A DNA stretch of 64,000 bases from Bacteroidota bacterium (GCA_016193485.1 JACPRZ010000063.1:62001-126000), one strand, 5' to 3'. Counted from the stretch's first letter, positions 19,070 to 29,800 are shown. Numbers and translations are program-made. The notes: a model not told the origin generated them from the letters alone.

Positions 19070-20689
19070 TTAATCAGCTGCATGGTACTTAAAAAGTTTG
19101 ATTGTATTTGAAGAATTGGAAAACACTTCCGAATAACTTTCCGATAATGCATCCTTTATTCTTTTTTCCCTCTCCATGAATAACTTTTGCATATCTCCCC
19201 AGATAAGGACATAGTCAATGGGTTTTTGAGTCGGTTCCTGACGGGATAATGGAAAATAAACATGGGGAAAGTCCAAATAATTGCCCAGAAATAACCGGGG
19301 AATTTTCGCTTCATTCCACTTCACCGGAAACCACCTCATACTGGCTTCCACATTTTCCAAAACCACCACATCTTTTTCAACAGCGGTATAATTTGAAAAA
19401 TGGGTTAATAAATAATTATCGGAATAATTGACCGGTAAAATAACGCTGCCATCTTCAATATAATTTGTAACCTGATATATTTCGGAAGCACATTCAGAAA
19501 GTTCTTTGTTGATTTTAAAACGGTTCTTCACTAAATTAAACTGGCAAAAAATTATTATTGCTGCAGCCACATACGTAAGCCAGCGGGGAACCGACTGAAC
19601 CGCAAGCCACATAATGAAAAAAATGTAAAACAATAAAATTAAACGATCGCTCATCATTCCCGCCAGGGAATTATCCGGAACAATAAAAAATAAAATTATT
19701 ATACCCAGTGAAGAAAATAAAATGCCATCGGATTTATTTAAACCCGATGTAATTATGTCAATATTCCTTTTATGTGATACATCGCTTCCTTTTTTCATGT
19801 CAGAAGCCCTTTTGAACAAAACCATTATAAATATACTGAGAGCGGTTAAAAAAAACACAGTGGTGTATTTATATTCGGTCTCATAAACAAAAGTAATGAC
19901 AGGTTTGCATAGAAAAATCCATTGGCATAGGACGCTGAAAGGCTGCGATGCTCCCGAAAACGAGGTAAAATGAACTGAAAGGAAGCCAATAAAAAGGACT
20001 AAAATCACCAGCAATAATAGAATAATCCACCTGTTATTTTTAATTTCCTTTTTAATACTCTTCAAGTTTCCCGGATTAAAAATAACTGGCAAATTCTTCA
20101 TCATTACTGAAAAAATAAAAACAATGATAAAAAAACCAAAAGTTACGGCATGTGAAAAATAAATCAGGATAACCAGAATAAAAAAGATTAAAGTCCGTTT
20201 TCCGGAGAAAATACCTTCCTGCTTAAAATAGTTGGCCATAGCCAGGAAAACAAAAATGAAACTGAAACAAAAATTATAAAAACCCATATAAAACAGAAAT
20301 GAATAACAAAACGGAAAGATAAAAAAGGCAAGACCGTTATTATTAGGCGCCACTGACATAATGAAATACTTAAAGGACAGGGGTAATCCGACTAAATAAA
20401 TGACCAATACGATTTTTTCGGCAATAAATGCCGGTAGAAAAAAGTTTGTGCATGCCAATAAAATATTGGTTGTCCAATTTGGAACAGGAAAAGTATTCAT
20501 GGTGAAAAAATCATGAATGATACTGCTTTTATCTGAAATCAGCCTGTCAATGATGTTGGCGTTATATAAATGCGAAGCGCCATCAAGAGTAGGGAAAAAC
20601 TTCAGGCAAAATAGAGGAAGAGCATTTAATATTATAGCAATATAGAAAAACAAATCAACGATTAAAGAAATCCTGAATAAAGTTTTCAT
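19070..20689 (-). CDS. GT-C-like polytopic membrane protein (paralogue of 15506-17134)
   Basis: This 539-residue multi-spanning protein shares with the gene at 15.5 kb the motifs FFPTLDGASHLYN (residues about 31-43), PVPNW, FCYSFLFYMGFYNFCFS and VILPVNYSDNYLLTHFSNY. The order and spacing of membrane segments also match. It is convergent with the 622-residue gene (34 bp between stops). Its base composition is more AT-rich than that of the paralogue, which suggests that the two copies have separate histories rather than a recent duplication. A GT-C-type transferase role is an inference from the membrane topology and the acidic first loop. Confidence 0.7.
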   Translation of the reverse strand: MKTLFRISLIVDLFFYIAIILNALPLFCLKFFPTLDGASHLYNANIIDRLISDKSSIIHDFFTMNTFPVPNWTTNILLACTNFFLPAFIAEKIVLVIYLVGLPLSFKYFIMSVAPNNNGLAFFIFPFCYSFLFYMGFYNFCFSFIFVFLAMANYFKQEGIFSGKRTLIFFILVILIYFSHAVTFGFFIIVFIFSVMMKNLPVIFNPGNLKSIKKEIKNNRWIILLLLVILVLFIGFLSVHFTSFSGASQPFSVLCQWIFLCKPVITFVYETEYKYTTVFFLTALSIFIMVLFKRASDMKKGSDVSHKRNIDIITSGLNKSDGILFSSLGIIILFFIVPDNSLAGMMSDRLILLFYIFFIMWLAVQSVPRWLTYVAAAIIIFCQFNLVKNRFKINKELSECASEIYQVTNYIEDGSVILPVNYSDNYLLTHFSNYTAVEKDVVVLENVEASMRWFPVKWNEAKIPRLFLGNYLDFPHVYFPLSRQEPTQKPIDYVLIWGDMQKLFMEREKRIKDALSESYSEVFSNSSNTIKLFKYHAAD

Positions 20690-20811
20690 TTATGGATAAG
20701 TTACCCGCCAGCGTTCCAAAAGAGTAATGTCAACAGTAAAATAACGCAAGAAATTCCCAGGTGCTAATGTACTGATATTTAATTGATCGGTTTATGGGGA
20801 AAATAATTTTT

Positions 20812-20819
20812 TACATTTG
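20812..20819 (+). promoter_or_regulatory. Possible -7 element
   Basis: TACATTTG matches TAnnTTTG 34 bases before the ATG at 20854. The nearest TTG upstream is 26 bases away, slightly beyond the preferred spacing. Confidence 0.35.
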
Positions 20820-20853
20820 TCAAAAGTATCAAGATTTCCCTTATTAATCAGAT

Positions 20854-22464
20854 ATGATATATCAGTCATATATGAAGGCAAATGCACTGTTGTATTTCAT
20901 CAGCAAATATTCCTCCGTTGTTTTTATTACCTGTCTTATCATTGTCTGCTTCATTTACAATTACCATCAAATAATCCGGCTGCGGCCGCGATCGGTGCAT
21001 CAATGGCGGCAAACGGATTGCGCATCAATTGCTTTAAATTATTACGGGGGAAATATGAATTTTTTTCATCCAGAAATGCATTGGCGGGGCAGGTATGCTG
21101 ATGGTAAATTTATTGAAGAATTTCCAATCATTTACTACCTCGTTGCGATGCTTTGGAAAATTTTCGGATATCACGAGTTTATTTTTCGCCTGATTAACCT
21201 TTCCATTGTATTCGCTGGTCTTTTTGCATTAAAGAAGATGCTTTATACAGTTTTAATAAATTCTTTTTGGTCAATTTATGTGCCCCTATTTCTCTTCACT
21301 TCACCCGTATTAGTCTATTATTCAAATAATTTTTTAGTCGATGCACCAAGTTTGGGATTTGTTCTGATCGGTTGGTTTTATTTTTGGAAATATTACACAA
21401 CCGGCAAAAATATTTTCCTTTGGATAACAATGTTTTTCTTCCTTTTGGGAGGGTTATTAAAAATTACCTCATTTGCAAGTTATTTAACCTTGTTTATTAT
21501 TTTTATTATTGAGAAATTAACTATGCGCCCCTTCAAAAAAACCTGGAATACTTTTAGAGGTACTTTCTTAACTATTATCCCATTTATGTTGGTTGCAGTT
21601 TTGGGTTTATTATGGTATTTATTTGCAATAAGTTACAATAAAGAATCTTATTTTGGTATGTGGACCTGGCCCATTTGGAAAATTGATTATAATTCAATTA
21701 AAACTGTTATATATTTGGTGAATGAAAATATAATACCATTCCTTTTTAGCGGCAGCGCTTTTACTCTTTTGTTTATATTAGTGCTGTTTATCATTTATCA
21801 TTACAAACAATCCAATAGATTTTTAGTGTTTATATTATTTTTATTGCTTGGTGGATATTTATTTTATTGCATTCTTTGGTTCCAGGTGTTTAATGTTCAT
21901 GATTATTATTCTGTTGTTCTTTTTATTCTTCCGGTTTTTATATTTCTTGTCTTCCTGGATATATTAAAAAATTATTACCCTGCTATTTATAATTCGTCCT
22001 TTATTAAGTTTCTTTTTATTGCAATTTTAATATATAATATTTATTATTGCGCTGAAAAAACCAAAGTCCGTTACTTTAATTATGGAAGTTGGATTATCGG
22101 TGAAAATGAAAAAAATTATTGGACCTGGTTTCATTGGAATTACAGCGCTTATCTTGAACCATTTGAAACGGTTACTCCTTATTTAAGATCATTGGGTATT
22201 AAAAGAGAAGATAAGGTAATAAGCATCCCCGTTAATAGTCCTAATACTTCCCTATATCTTATGGATCAAAAAGGATGGACATCCTTCGGCTTCCCTGCTA
22301 ATTCAGAAAGCAATATTGCGGAAATGATTCGTAAGGGGGCGAAATATCTCATAATAAGCAACCCGGATATTTACAAAGAAGATTATATTCAACCCTTCAT
22401 AAAGAAAAAAATAGGTACCTACAAAATTATTGATATTTATTCCCTATCGGGGAAAGAACTATGA
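20854..22464 (+). CDS. ArnT/PMT-like (GT39) membrane glycosyltransferase
   Basis: This 536-residue polytopic protein opens with one membrane segment followed by HQWRQTDCASIALNYY, the R-Q-x-D loop typical of GT39/ArnT-like enzymes that take sugars from polyprenyl phosphate at the periplasmic face. About ten further membrane helices follow, then a soluble tail with LMDQKGWTSFGFP and a YLIISNPD segment. The Met at residue 7 (20872) is an alternative start. The DNA is markedly AT-rich compared with the adhesin region. It lies between two minus-strand GT-C-like genes, so it has its own promoter. The substrate is not deducible. Confidence 0.75.
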   Translation: MIYQSYMKANALLYFISKYSSVVFITCLIIVCFIYNYHQIIRLRPRSVHQWRQTDCASIALNYYGGNMNFFHPEMHWRGRYADGKFIEEFPIIYYLVAMLWKIFGYHEFIFRLINLSIVFAGLFALKKMLYTVLINSFWSIYVPLFLFTSPVLVYYSNNFLVDAPSLGFVLIGWFYFWKYYTTGKNIFLWITMFFFLLGGLLKITSFASYLTLFIIFIIEKLTMRPFKKTWNTFRGTFLTIIPFMLVAVLGLLWYLFAISYNKESYFGMWTWPIWKIDYNSIKTVIYLVNENIIPFLFSGSAFTLLFILVLFIIYHYKQSNRFLVFILFLLLGGYLFYCILWFQVFNVHDYYSVVLFILPVFIFLVFLDILKNYYPAIYNSSFIKFLFIAILIYNIYYCAEKTKVRYFNYGSWIIGENEKNYWTWFHWNYSAYLEPFETVTPYLRSLGIKREDKVISIPVNSPNTSLYLMDQKGWTSFGFPANSESNIAEMIRKGAKYLIISNPDIYKEDYIQPFIKKKIGTYKIIDIYSLSGKEL

Positions 22465-22481
22465 TAGTGTAAAATTTTCAA

Positions 22482-24467
22482 TCATTGTAATGTAACATCC
22501 GCGAACCCGTAATAATAGATACATATATCATCTACAAAAAATCTTTTCCTGCTTTTATTCCAAAAATAAAAGTTTACGTAATAATTTTGATTTAATTCCG
22601 AAGGAAGAAATGCCCGTTTAATTTTGCAATCGTTCCAAGTATTTAAATTTACTTGTTGATTAATATTTTCACCGTACCATAAAATGATTTTTTTTCCTTT
22701 ATTTATTTCAATAACGGGGATAATTTCCCTAACGGAATCGCTGGTGTAAAATTTAAACTCAATTTCAACCATTCTGAAAGATAAATAATTTTTTATTTGA
22801 CTTATTTTCCTGGTAAATACAGGTCCCCATTCATTGTTGGCCGTAAAAGCAAGAGATGTATGTCCGGAAAATGAAATATCCTTTACCAGCATGGATTTAT
22901 CTTCGGAAGATTTAACATCAAAATCAAAAAAAACAGAATCAATTATTTGGAGATTATTTAAAGAACCCTCCTCCGAAACAAGTTCCGGAGTAAATAAATT
23001 TGCAGCAGTGTTTTTAATATTTATTTTCATGAAAGCACGTATCTCAAAAGGAAAGGCATCAAGGTAATATTTATAATATTTTAATTGAATAAAATTTGTG
23101 TCGTTCCTTAATAAGTCCAGACGCAAATTTCCTTCCTGCGGTGCATAATGCGAATCCCAAATTATCAAAGTGCTGTCCGGCAGTAAATTCAATCTTTCCT
23201 TATCCAAAGACCACAATAGCGTGATTCTCCTTTCATCAAAAGGATCGATATCCGATGCATATGCAAGGTAAGGGTGCATATAACAAATTCTGTGATTTTT
23301 ACCGTAAATATTTCTTATCCAATCACCCGTTTCTTTTACAACCGCTTGTTCAGCATCCACACGAAACGGGTAAAATAATTGCTTAAAGGGACTGTTTATC
23401 ACTAATACAATAAGTAAAATAACAATGCCAGTTTCAAAATAAAAAAACTTTTTTATCCAGGTTAATGTAATAATATTCATTCCCATCACTGCAATAATGG
23501 CTGCGCCAGGAATTAGCGTTGCCATATAACGCATCATGCCAAGATTGGTGAGAACACCGGGCATCCAGTAAGAAAACGCATGAAGCAAAAAGCAAGCAAC
23601 TAAAGTTCCGAAAATTAAAAAAATTTCCTCTACAAGAAAAGGAAATTTAATTTTATAAATAATGCATTTTGAAACTACATATAACTGCCTAATAAAACCG
23701 GCAATAAATAAAACAGAATACGGTGTTCCTAAAATATCTTCATAATGATTAATATAATGAAAAAAATCTCCTTTACCGCCTTCATATCCTTCATTGAAAA
23801 AACTCTGGCTATGATGAATAATCCATAAAAAGTCATGGAAATGAAAAAAACCTATTATTGAATAAATAAAAAATCCACTGAATAAAAGAGGTACTGCCAA
23901 GAATTGTTTCTTTAGCAGCAAAACAAATGCAATTATGGGAAGTACCACATAAGCATCAATTCGAATAAAGGGCAGAAATGAAGCAATTATCGCAGACGGA
24001 ATATGTTTTTTTTCAAAAAAAAGCCAGATTGAAAACATTAACTGACACCCAAAAAAAATTTCAGTCAAACCAGTATTTAATACGGCAAAAAAAATTGGGG
24101 CAAAAAAAACAAACACGGGTATTGTCCATGAATATTTCAGATTTAATTTTTCAGTAATCTTATAGCAAAAGAATGAAACTGCTCCCGCGCACAATGCCTG
24201 GAATACTATCATTCCTTTAATACCAAACTGAGCAAAAGGAGAACTTACAAGGGTAAAAAAGGGTTTTCCCCATGAATGTAAAAAAAGGTGCGGATGGGTC
24301 CATGAATACAATGATATGAGATAGTGGTGAATTCCATCGCCAGAATCAAAAGTAACGCCTGCTGAAATGTTAATCCAAACAACTGTGACAAAAGAAACAA
24401 ACAAAAGTAAATAAAAAGAGTACTTTTTTCCTCCAATTTCCCAGTAGTGCTTTATTTTTTTATGCAT
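22482..24467 (-). CDS. GT-C-like polytopic membrane protein with C-terminal beta-rich domain
   Basis: This 661-residue protein has about nine to ten membrane segments in the first 440 residues. The first loop reads VTFDSGDGIHHYLISLYSW, an acidic His-containing loop typical of GT-C folds. The final 170 residues are soluble and beta-rich (SFSGHTSLAFTANNEWGP, then YFWNKSRKRFFVDDICIYYYG) and match the tail of the 622-residue protein at 17.2 kb. It is convergent with the GT39-like gene (17 bp between stops). The shared tail suggests recognition of a common glycan or periplasmic surface, but no function is established. Confidence 0.68.
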   Translation of the reverse strand: MHKKIKHYWEIGGKKYSFYLLLFVSFVTVVWINISAGVTFDSGDGIHHYLISLYSWTHPHLFLHSWGKPFFTLVSSPFAQFGIKGMIVFQALCAGAVSFFCYKITEKLNLKYSWTIPVFVFFAPIFFAVLNTGLTEIFFGCQLMFSIWLFFEKKHIPSAIIASFLPFIRIDAYVVLPIIAFVLLLKKQFLAVPLLFSGFFIYSIIGFFHFHDFLWIIHHSQSFFNEGYEGGKGDFFHYINHYEDILGTPYSVLFIAGFIRQLYVVSKCIIYKIKFPFLVEEIFLIFGTLVACFLLHAFSYWMPGVLTNLGMMRYMATLIPGAAIIAVMGMNIITLTWIKKFFYFETGIVILLIVLVINSPFKQLFYPFRVDAEQAVVKETGDWIRNIYGKNHRICYMHPYLAYASDIDPFDERRITLLWSLDKERLNLLPDSTLIIWDSHYAPQEGNLRLDLLRNDTNFIQLKYYKYYLDAFPFEIRAFMKINIKNTAANLFTPELVSEEGSLNNLQIIDSVFFDFDVKSSEDKSMLVKDISFSGHTSLAFTANNEWGPVFTRKISQIKNYLSFRMVEIEFKFYTSDSVREIIPVIEINKGKKIILWYGENINQQVNLNTWNDCKIKRAFLPSELNQNYYVNFYFWNKSRKRFFVDDICIYYYGFADVTLQ

Positions 24468-24629
24468 AAAAATAATCCTTGTCGGTTTTACGGGCTACAC
24501 AGCGACAATTTTATATTCAGGTCATCTATAAATATTTTTTTCTGAATGCGCTCTTGTCAGATTTCAGGTCTATCGGAGAGTGGATTCGTTATATGGTGAA
24601 CAACGCCTTCACCCAGTAAGAATTGTTTC

Positions 24630-24637
24630 TATCTTTG
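24630..24637 (+). promoter_or_regulatory. Possible -7 element of the GT2 gene
   Basis: TATCTTTG matches TAnnTTTG 27 bases before the ATG at 24665. No -33 TTG is seen at the usual distance. Confidence 0.35.
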
Positions 24638-24664
24638 AATGAATAAATCCCATCACCCCGCTTT

Positions 24665-25597
24665 ATGCGTTGTTCCGTTATCATACCGGTATATAACGAA
24701 GTCCGCAATATTGATTTGCTTACTGCCCGGCTCCGGCCCGTACTTGAAACCATTACAACAAACCATGAAATCATCTTCATCAATGACGGTTCCACCGATG
24801 ATACTTTATTAAAAATAAAAAACCTCGCTGCCACAGACAGCAAAGTTAAATTTTTAAGTTTCAGCAGGAACTTCGGACAGCAGGTAGCCATTGCGGCAGG
24901 GCTGAAATGCGCCAAAGGCGACCTGGCGGTTATTATGGACGGTGACCTGCAGGACCCGCCCGAACTGATCCCCGAACTGCTAAAAAAATACCATGAAGGA
25001 TATAAAGTGGTATACGCCAAACGCATCTCACGCAAAGGAGAATCCTGGTTTAAAAAAATAACTGCAAAAATTTTTTACCGTTTGCTTGCCAAACTTACAG
25101 TAATTGAAATTCCTCCCGACACAGGTGACTTCCGCCTCATTGACCGGCAGGTTGTTGATTATCTTAATTCAATGCCTGAAAATAATAAATTTCTGCGAGG
25201 ACAAATCGCCTGGATAGGATTAAAACAGGCGTATGTTGAATTTGAACGGGAAAAACGCAGTGCCGGTAAATCGGGTTATTCTCTCCGTAAAATGATCCGC
25301 TTCGCCTTTGACGGAATAACGGCATTTTCAGATATACCGCTGCGTCTTGCTACATTCCTCGGCTTTATCGTGTCGCTGGTCGCCTTCGGCATCATTATCT
25401 GGGCGCTTTATACAAAATTCATCTTCGGTCATGCCATAACCGGCTGGACTTCGCTTATTATCAGCACTATGTTTATCGGGGGTATTCAACTGCTTACCAT
25501 CGGCATCATAGGTGAGTACATCAGCCGCATCAATACGGATGTGCGGAAGAGGCCGCTTTATGTGATTGAAGATAGTAATGTAGATGAGAAGGAATAG
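24665..25597 (+). CDS. GT2 polyprenyl-phosphate glycosyltransferase (DPM1/GtrB-like)
   Basis: The first 230 of 310 residues form a GT-A domain: SVIIPVYNEVRNI at the start, the NDGSTDDT nucleotide-sugar motif, MDGDLQDPPELIPELL carrying the metal-binding acidic residues, and an SGYSLRKMIRFAFDGI amphipathic segment. Two C-terminal membrane helices follow and the protein ends with the GEYISRI motif typical of this family. Members transfer a sugar from a nucleotide sugar to a polyprenyl phosphate at the cytoplasmic face, supplying lipid-linked donors to GT-C enzymes. This fits the four GT-C-like genes and one GT39-like gene just upstream. It is divergent from its left neighbour and convergent with the SPOR gene. 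Confidence 0.9.
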   Translation: MRCSVIIPVYNEVRNIDLLTARLRPVLETITTNHEIIFINDGSTDDTLLKIKNLAATDSKVKFLSFSRNFGQQVAIAAGLKCAKGDLAVIMDGDLQDPPELIPELLKKYHEGYKVVYAKRISRKGESWFKKITAKIFYRLLAKLTVIEIPPDTGDFRLIDRQVVDYLNSMPENNKFLRGQIAWIGLKQAYVEFEREKRSAGKSGYSLRKMIRFAFDGITAFSDIPLRLATFLGFIVSLVAFGIIIWALYTKFIFGHAITGWTSLIISTMFIGGIQLLTIGIIGEYISRINTDVRKRPLYVIEDSNVDEKE

Positions 25598-25610
25598 AAA
25601 GTGTATGAGT

Positions 25611-25662
25611 ATTAGGTCTAAGGCATAGGGTATAGGGAATTTCCTTATACCTTATACCTAAA
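25611..25662. repeat. Mosaic heptamer inverted repeat between convergent genes
   Basis: TAGGTCTAAGGCATAGGGTATAGGG on one side faces CCTTATACCTTATACCTAA on the other, forming an imperfect hairpin built from 7-bp units. TTATTTCC units continue to the right. It lies between the convergent GT2 and SPOR genes and could act as a two-way terminator. Confidence 0.55.
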
Positions 25663-25674
25663 TTTCTTATTTCC

Positions 25675-25932
25675 TTATTTCCCCTGCTTCTTTTTCTTAC
25701 CTTTTTCCTTTTTAGCCGCCATTTTCTTCTTTGTATAACTTATCGCCTGCTTCAACGGCACTTTCTTTTCCTGGTTAATCGCAACAACAAAGGGTGATGG
25801 AACATTCATTGCTGCAAGGGTGTCGCGGTATGACTTTGCGGCATCATAATTATCAAACCTGCCGGCCGTCATGAGGGTAAGTTCCCCCTGCCGGAACTCT
25901 TTTATGCCCTCAATTTTCATGTATAATTCCAC
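25675..25932 (-). pseudogene. C-terminal SPOR part of a TPR/SPOR protein, cut off by a frameshift
   Basis: This 85-codon frame encodes a second SPOR-like unit (YMKIEGIKEFRQGELTLMTAGRFDNYD, then AAKSYRDTLAAMNVPSPFVV) and a Lys-rich tail. It does not look like an independent gene: reading upstream in the same frame gives AFRDSIPISLVELYMKIEG, which continues the protein encoded by 25917-26798 once one base is added to the C5 run at 25962-25966. The upstream frame ends in an unrelated-looking tail (HSVIPYPFPSWNYT). I therefore treat the two as one broken gene, or as one gene with a sequencing error. Confidence 0.7.
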
Positions 25933-26798
25933 GAGGGAAATGGGTATGGAATCACGGAATGCCCCCTGCCTTCCAGCGGTTTGTTTACCGGCTGGTCATC
26001 AACCGTGGTAACCTGCTCGGAATACCTTGATTCATGGTTTACGTCAACGATAAATGCATCTTTATATCCTTTTTCCAATACCGCTTTTTTCAGCGCTTCC
26101 GCCTGTGAACGCAGAGAAAAATGGCCAATCACATAACGTATCATTCCCCCCCTGTCCATATAAGCGTCTACATTTTTAAGATTATCAAATTCCCACAGGG
26201 GAATAAATTTTGAGTACGCTCCAACCTGCACTCCCCACAGCGGTGAAAGCGTGGTATAATCCACCCCTTTTGTAAGAATCTTATGATACTCAGGCAGGAT
26301 TGTATTGAACGAAACCCGGTTTTTGCGGGCACATGAATCAATCCAGTTGCCGGCTTCATGTATGTAATAATCCTCCTTGTCAATTCCGTAGAGCGACTGG
26401 AATTTTTTAAACGCCTTCAGTCCGTCTTCGCAGTGATCGTTGAGCGAATAGGCAAGTGAAAGATAAAACCAGGTGAAAATGGGCGTATTGCGTTCATGCG
26501 GGGAGCCCGGGTCGTAGTCGGTTCTTACAAACGGCAATCCAGACTCAAGTAATGTTATTGAAAGAGTATCGGGAACTGAATCGAGCAAATGACAGACCCC
26601 CAGCAGGTATCGCATGTTGGCATTGACCGAATCCATCCGGTTCAGTTTTTCAAACATCGGTAAAGCCCGTGAAACATCTCCTTTTGCAAGGCGGTCTTTG
26701 GCAAGAAAAAAGAGTTCATCAAACTGGAATGATACTTGGGAAAAAATATTATTCAGGTGAAGAAAAGAAAAGAGGCAGAAAAATAAGATGGAGCGCAT
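25917..26798 (-). pseudogene. N-terminal part of an exported TPR/SPOR protein, frameshifted near its end
   Basis: The 293-codon frame starts with a signal peptide (MRSILFFCLFSFLHLNNIFSQ). A TPR-like region follows (LAKGDVSRALPMFEKLNRMDS and a later pair around residues 110-145). A SPOR unit then spans roughly residues 190-265 (GVQVGAYSKFIPLWEF to IRYVIGHFSLRSQAEALKKAV). SPOR domains bind denuded peptidoglycan glycan strands. The frame is lost at a C5 run (25962-25966 on the plus strand), and the missing second SPOR unit is found in the adjacent frame. The gene follows secA by 60 bp on the same strand. If the frameshift is real, the protein loses its last SPOR unit. Confidence 0.75.
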
Positions 26799-26832
26799 CT
26801 GGTTTAAGTTGGCTTATTCTCTATTTCTTTTT

Positions 26833-26857
26833 ATGAGGACACAATTTGTGACCTCAT
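26833..26857 (-). other. Near-perfect hairpin after the secA stop codon
   Basis: ATGAGGACACAATTTGTGACCTCAT is a 25-bp inverted repeat with one mismatched pair. It lies 1 bp beyond the secA stop codon. No T-run follows on the minus strand, so it is not a standard intrinsic terminator; it may protect a transcript end or be a repeat relic. Confidence 0.4.
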
Positions 26858-26858
26858 G

Positions 26859-29800
26859 TTATCGCCCATGGCAATGCTTAAACTTTTTCCCGCTGCCGCA
26901 GGGGCATGGATCATTCCTGCCGGCTTTTTTTTCAACCCGGACAGGTTGGGCGGCACGCTGCTGCCCGGTATTCGCCTGCTCGGTCATTTGCGGTCTTTGA
27001 TCGGGATGTGGCGCGCGGCCGGTATGCAACCCGCTCATGTCGGTCCTGCGTGGCGCCTGCGCCTGGTTTACCTGCTGCCTTCCGTCAGAGCCGGGAATAT
27101 CCCCCTTAAAAAGGAAAGAGATCACATCGCGGTTGATTTTCATCATCATCGCCTTGAAGAGGTTGAACGCCTCAAATTTATAGATCAGCAATGGGTCTTT
27201 TTGTTCATATACCGCACCATGCACCGATTGCCGCAGGTCATCCATTTCGCGCAGGTGTTCTTTCCAGATGTCGTCAATTATAGCCAGCGATACGGTTTTT
27301 TCAAAAGCGGAAAACACTTCTTTACCGCCTGATTCGTAACTTTTTTTCAGGTTGGCAACTACCTGTATCATGCGTAAACCGTCACTGAATGGAACGACAA
27401 TGTTTTCAAATTTAGATCCCTCGGTTTCAAAAACATTTTTAAGAACGGGGTACGCTTTTTCAGCGGTAAATTGCGATTTGTTGCGGTAATGGGTTACGGC
27501 TTCAGAAAAAACTTTTTCAGTCAGTTCCCCGACATTCTGCCGCATAAAATCCGTTTCACCGGCTCCTGATTCCATAGCGCAGTTTTTCAACAGTTCCAGT
27601 TGGAAACCATTATAGTCCCTTTCCTGCTGAAAGGCGGTTGTAATATTTTCAATAAGGTCATAAAGCATTGTGATAATATCAAGTGTGAGCCGTTCGCCAT
27701 AAAGCGCATGTTTGCGTTTGGAATAGATGGCTTCGCGCTGGATGTTCATCACATCGTCATATTCCAGCAGCCGTTTGCGTTGGCCGAAATTATTTTCCTC
27801 CACTTTTTTCTGTGCACGTTCAATGGAACGGGTGATGAGCGAATGTTGGATAACCTCACCTTCCGGTACTTTCAGGCGGTCCATCCATCGTGCAATGCGG
27901 TCTGATCCGAAGAGACGCATCAGGTCATCTTCCAGCGAAACAAAAAACTGGGATGTTCCCGGATCGCCCTGCCTGCCCGCCCGCCCGCGTAATTGCCGGT
28001 CAACCCTGCGCGATTCATGGCGTTCGGTTCCGATGATGGCGAGCCCCCCCGTATCTTTTACACCGGGTCCTAATTTAATATCGGTTCCGCGACCAGCCAT
28101 ATTTGTAGCGATGGTCACGGTTCCCGCTCTGCCGGCCTCGGCAACAATTTCCGCTTCACGCTGGTGCTGCTTTGCATTGAGAACATTATGTTTTATTCCC
28201 CGCATTTTCAACATCCGGCTGAGCAGTTCCGAAACCTCAACCGATGTTGTTCCCACCAGCACCGGTCTGCCGGCTTTTACCAGGTTATTTATTTCTTCTA
28301 TGACGGCATTATATTTTTCCCTCTTGGTTTTATAAACGAGATCTTCATTGTCTTTCCGGACACAGGATAAATTGGTGGGCACGACTACCACATCAAGTTT
28401 GTAAATATTCCAGAATTCACCGGCTTCGGTTTCGGCTGTGCCGGTCATGCCCGCAAGTTTTTTGTACATGCGGAAATAGTTCTGCAGCGTGATGGTGGCG
28501 TAGGTCTGGGTGGCGGCTTCGACTTTAACGTTTTCTTTTGCCTCTATTGCCTGGTGTAATCCGTCAGAATACCTCCGGCCTTCCATGATGCGGCCTGTTT
28601 GTTCGTCAACAATTTTTACTTTGCCGTCAAGAATAACGTATTCATCATCTTTTTCAAACAGGGTATATGCTTTTACCAGTTGATGGAGAGAATGTATCCG
28701 TTCGCCTTTTACCGAAAAATCGCGCATCAGTTCATCTTTCTTCATCAATTTTTCTTTATCGGTAATTGCTGTTTTTTCAATTTCCGCAATTTTCACACCG
28801 ATATCCGGCAGAACAAAAAAGTGCGGATCTTCACCGGATGCGGTTATCAGTTCAATTCCTTTATCGGTAAGTTCCACCGAATTGTTTTTTTCATCAATAA
28901 CGAAGAATAGTTCTGAATCCGCCTTCGGCATTTCACGCGAATTGTCCTGCAGGTAAAAATTTTCGGTCTTTTGCATAAGGGTTTTATTCCCTGTTTCGCT
29001 GAGTAATTTTATCAGCGCTTTATTCCTGGGAAGACCGCGGTGAGACCGGAAAAGCGGAAGTCCTGCATTTTTCTCATCGCCTTTTTCAAGCATTTGCCTC
29101 GCTTCATTGAGAATTTTGTTCACATAATTTTTTTGCGCGGAAATCAATTTCTCCACACGCGGCTTCATATCATAAAATAACTGCTTGTCATCTTTCCCGG
29201 TGGGACCGGAAATAATCAGCGGAGTGCGCGCATCATCAATCAGCACTGAATCCACTTCGTCAACGATAGCGTAAAAATGTCCTCTCTGCACCAGTTCAAT
29301 GGTTTCACGCACCATGTTGTCGCGCAGGTAATCAAAACCGAATTCGCTGTTTGTTCCGTAGGTTATGTCGGAAAGGTAGGCGTTGCGCCTTCCCGGAGAA
29401 TGGGGTTCATATTTGTCTATGCAGTCAACCGTGAGCATGAGAAATTCATAGATGGGACCCATCCACTCCTGGTCACGCTTGGACAAGTAATCGTTGACGG
29501 TTACCAGGTGGCACCCCTTCCCGGCAAGAGCGTTAAGATAAAGCGGCAGGGTAGCAACAAGCGTCTTGCCTTCACCGGTCGCCATCTCCGATATTTTACC
29601 CTGGTGCAGAACTACTCCCCCCATAAGTTGTACGTCATAATGCACCATATCCCAGGTAATTTTATTGCCACCGGCAACCCATGAGTTGCTCCAGACGGTG
29701 CGGCTTTCATTTACCGAGACATACGATTTTTTTAATGCGAGATTCTGATCGTGTTCCGTGGTAGTAACAACAAGTGTGGCGTTTTCCTTAAAACGTCTCG

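Noticed and set aside
26856-27332. Plus-strand ORF of 158 codons opposite the end of secA
   Set aside because: It is antisense to the well-conserved SecA C terminus and has no recognisable features.
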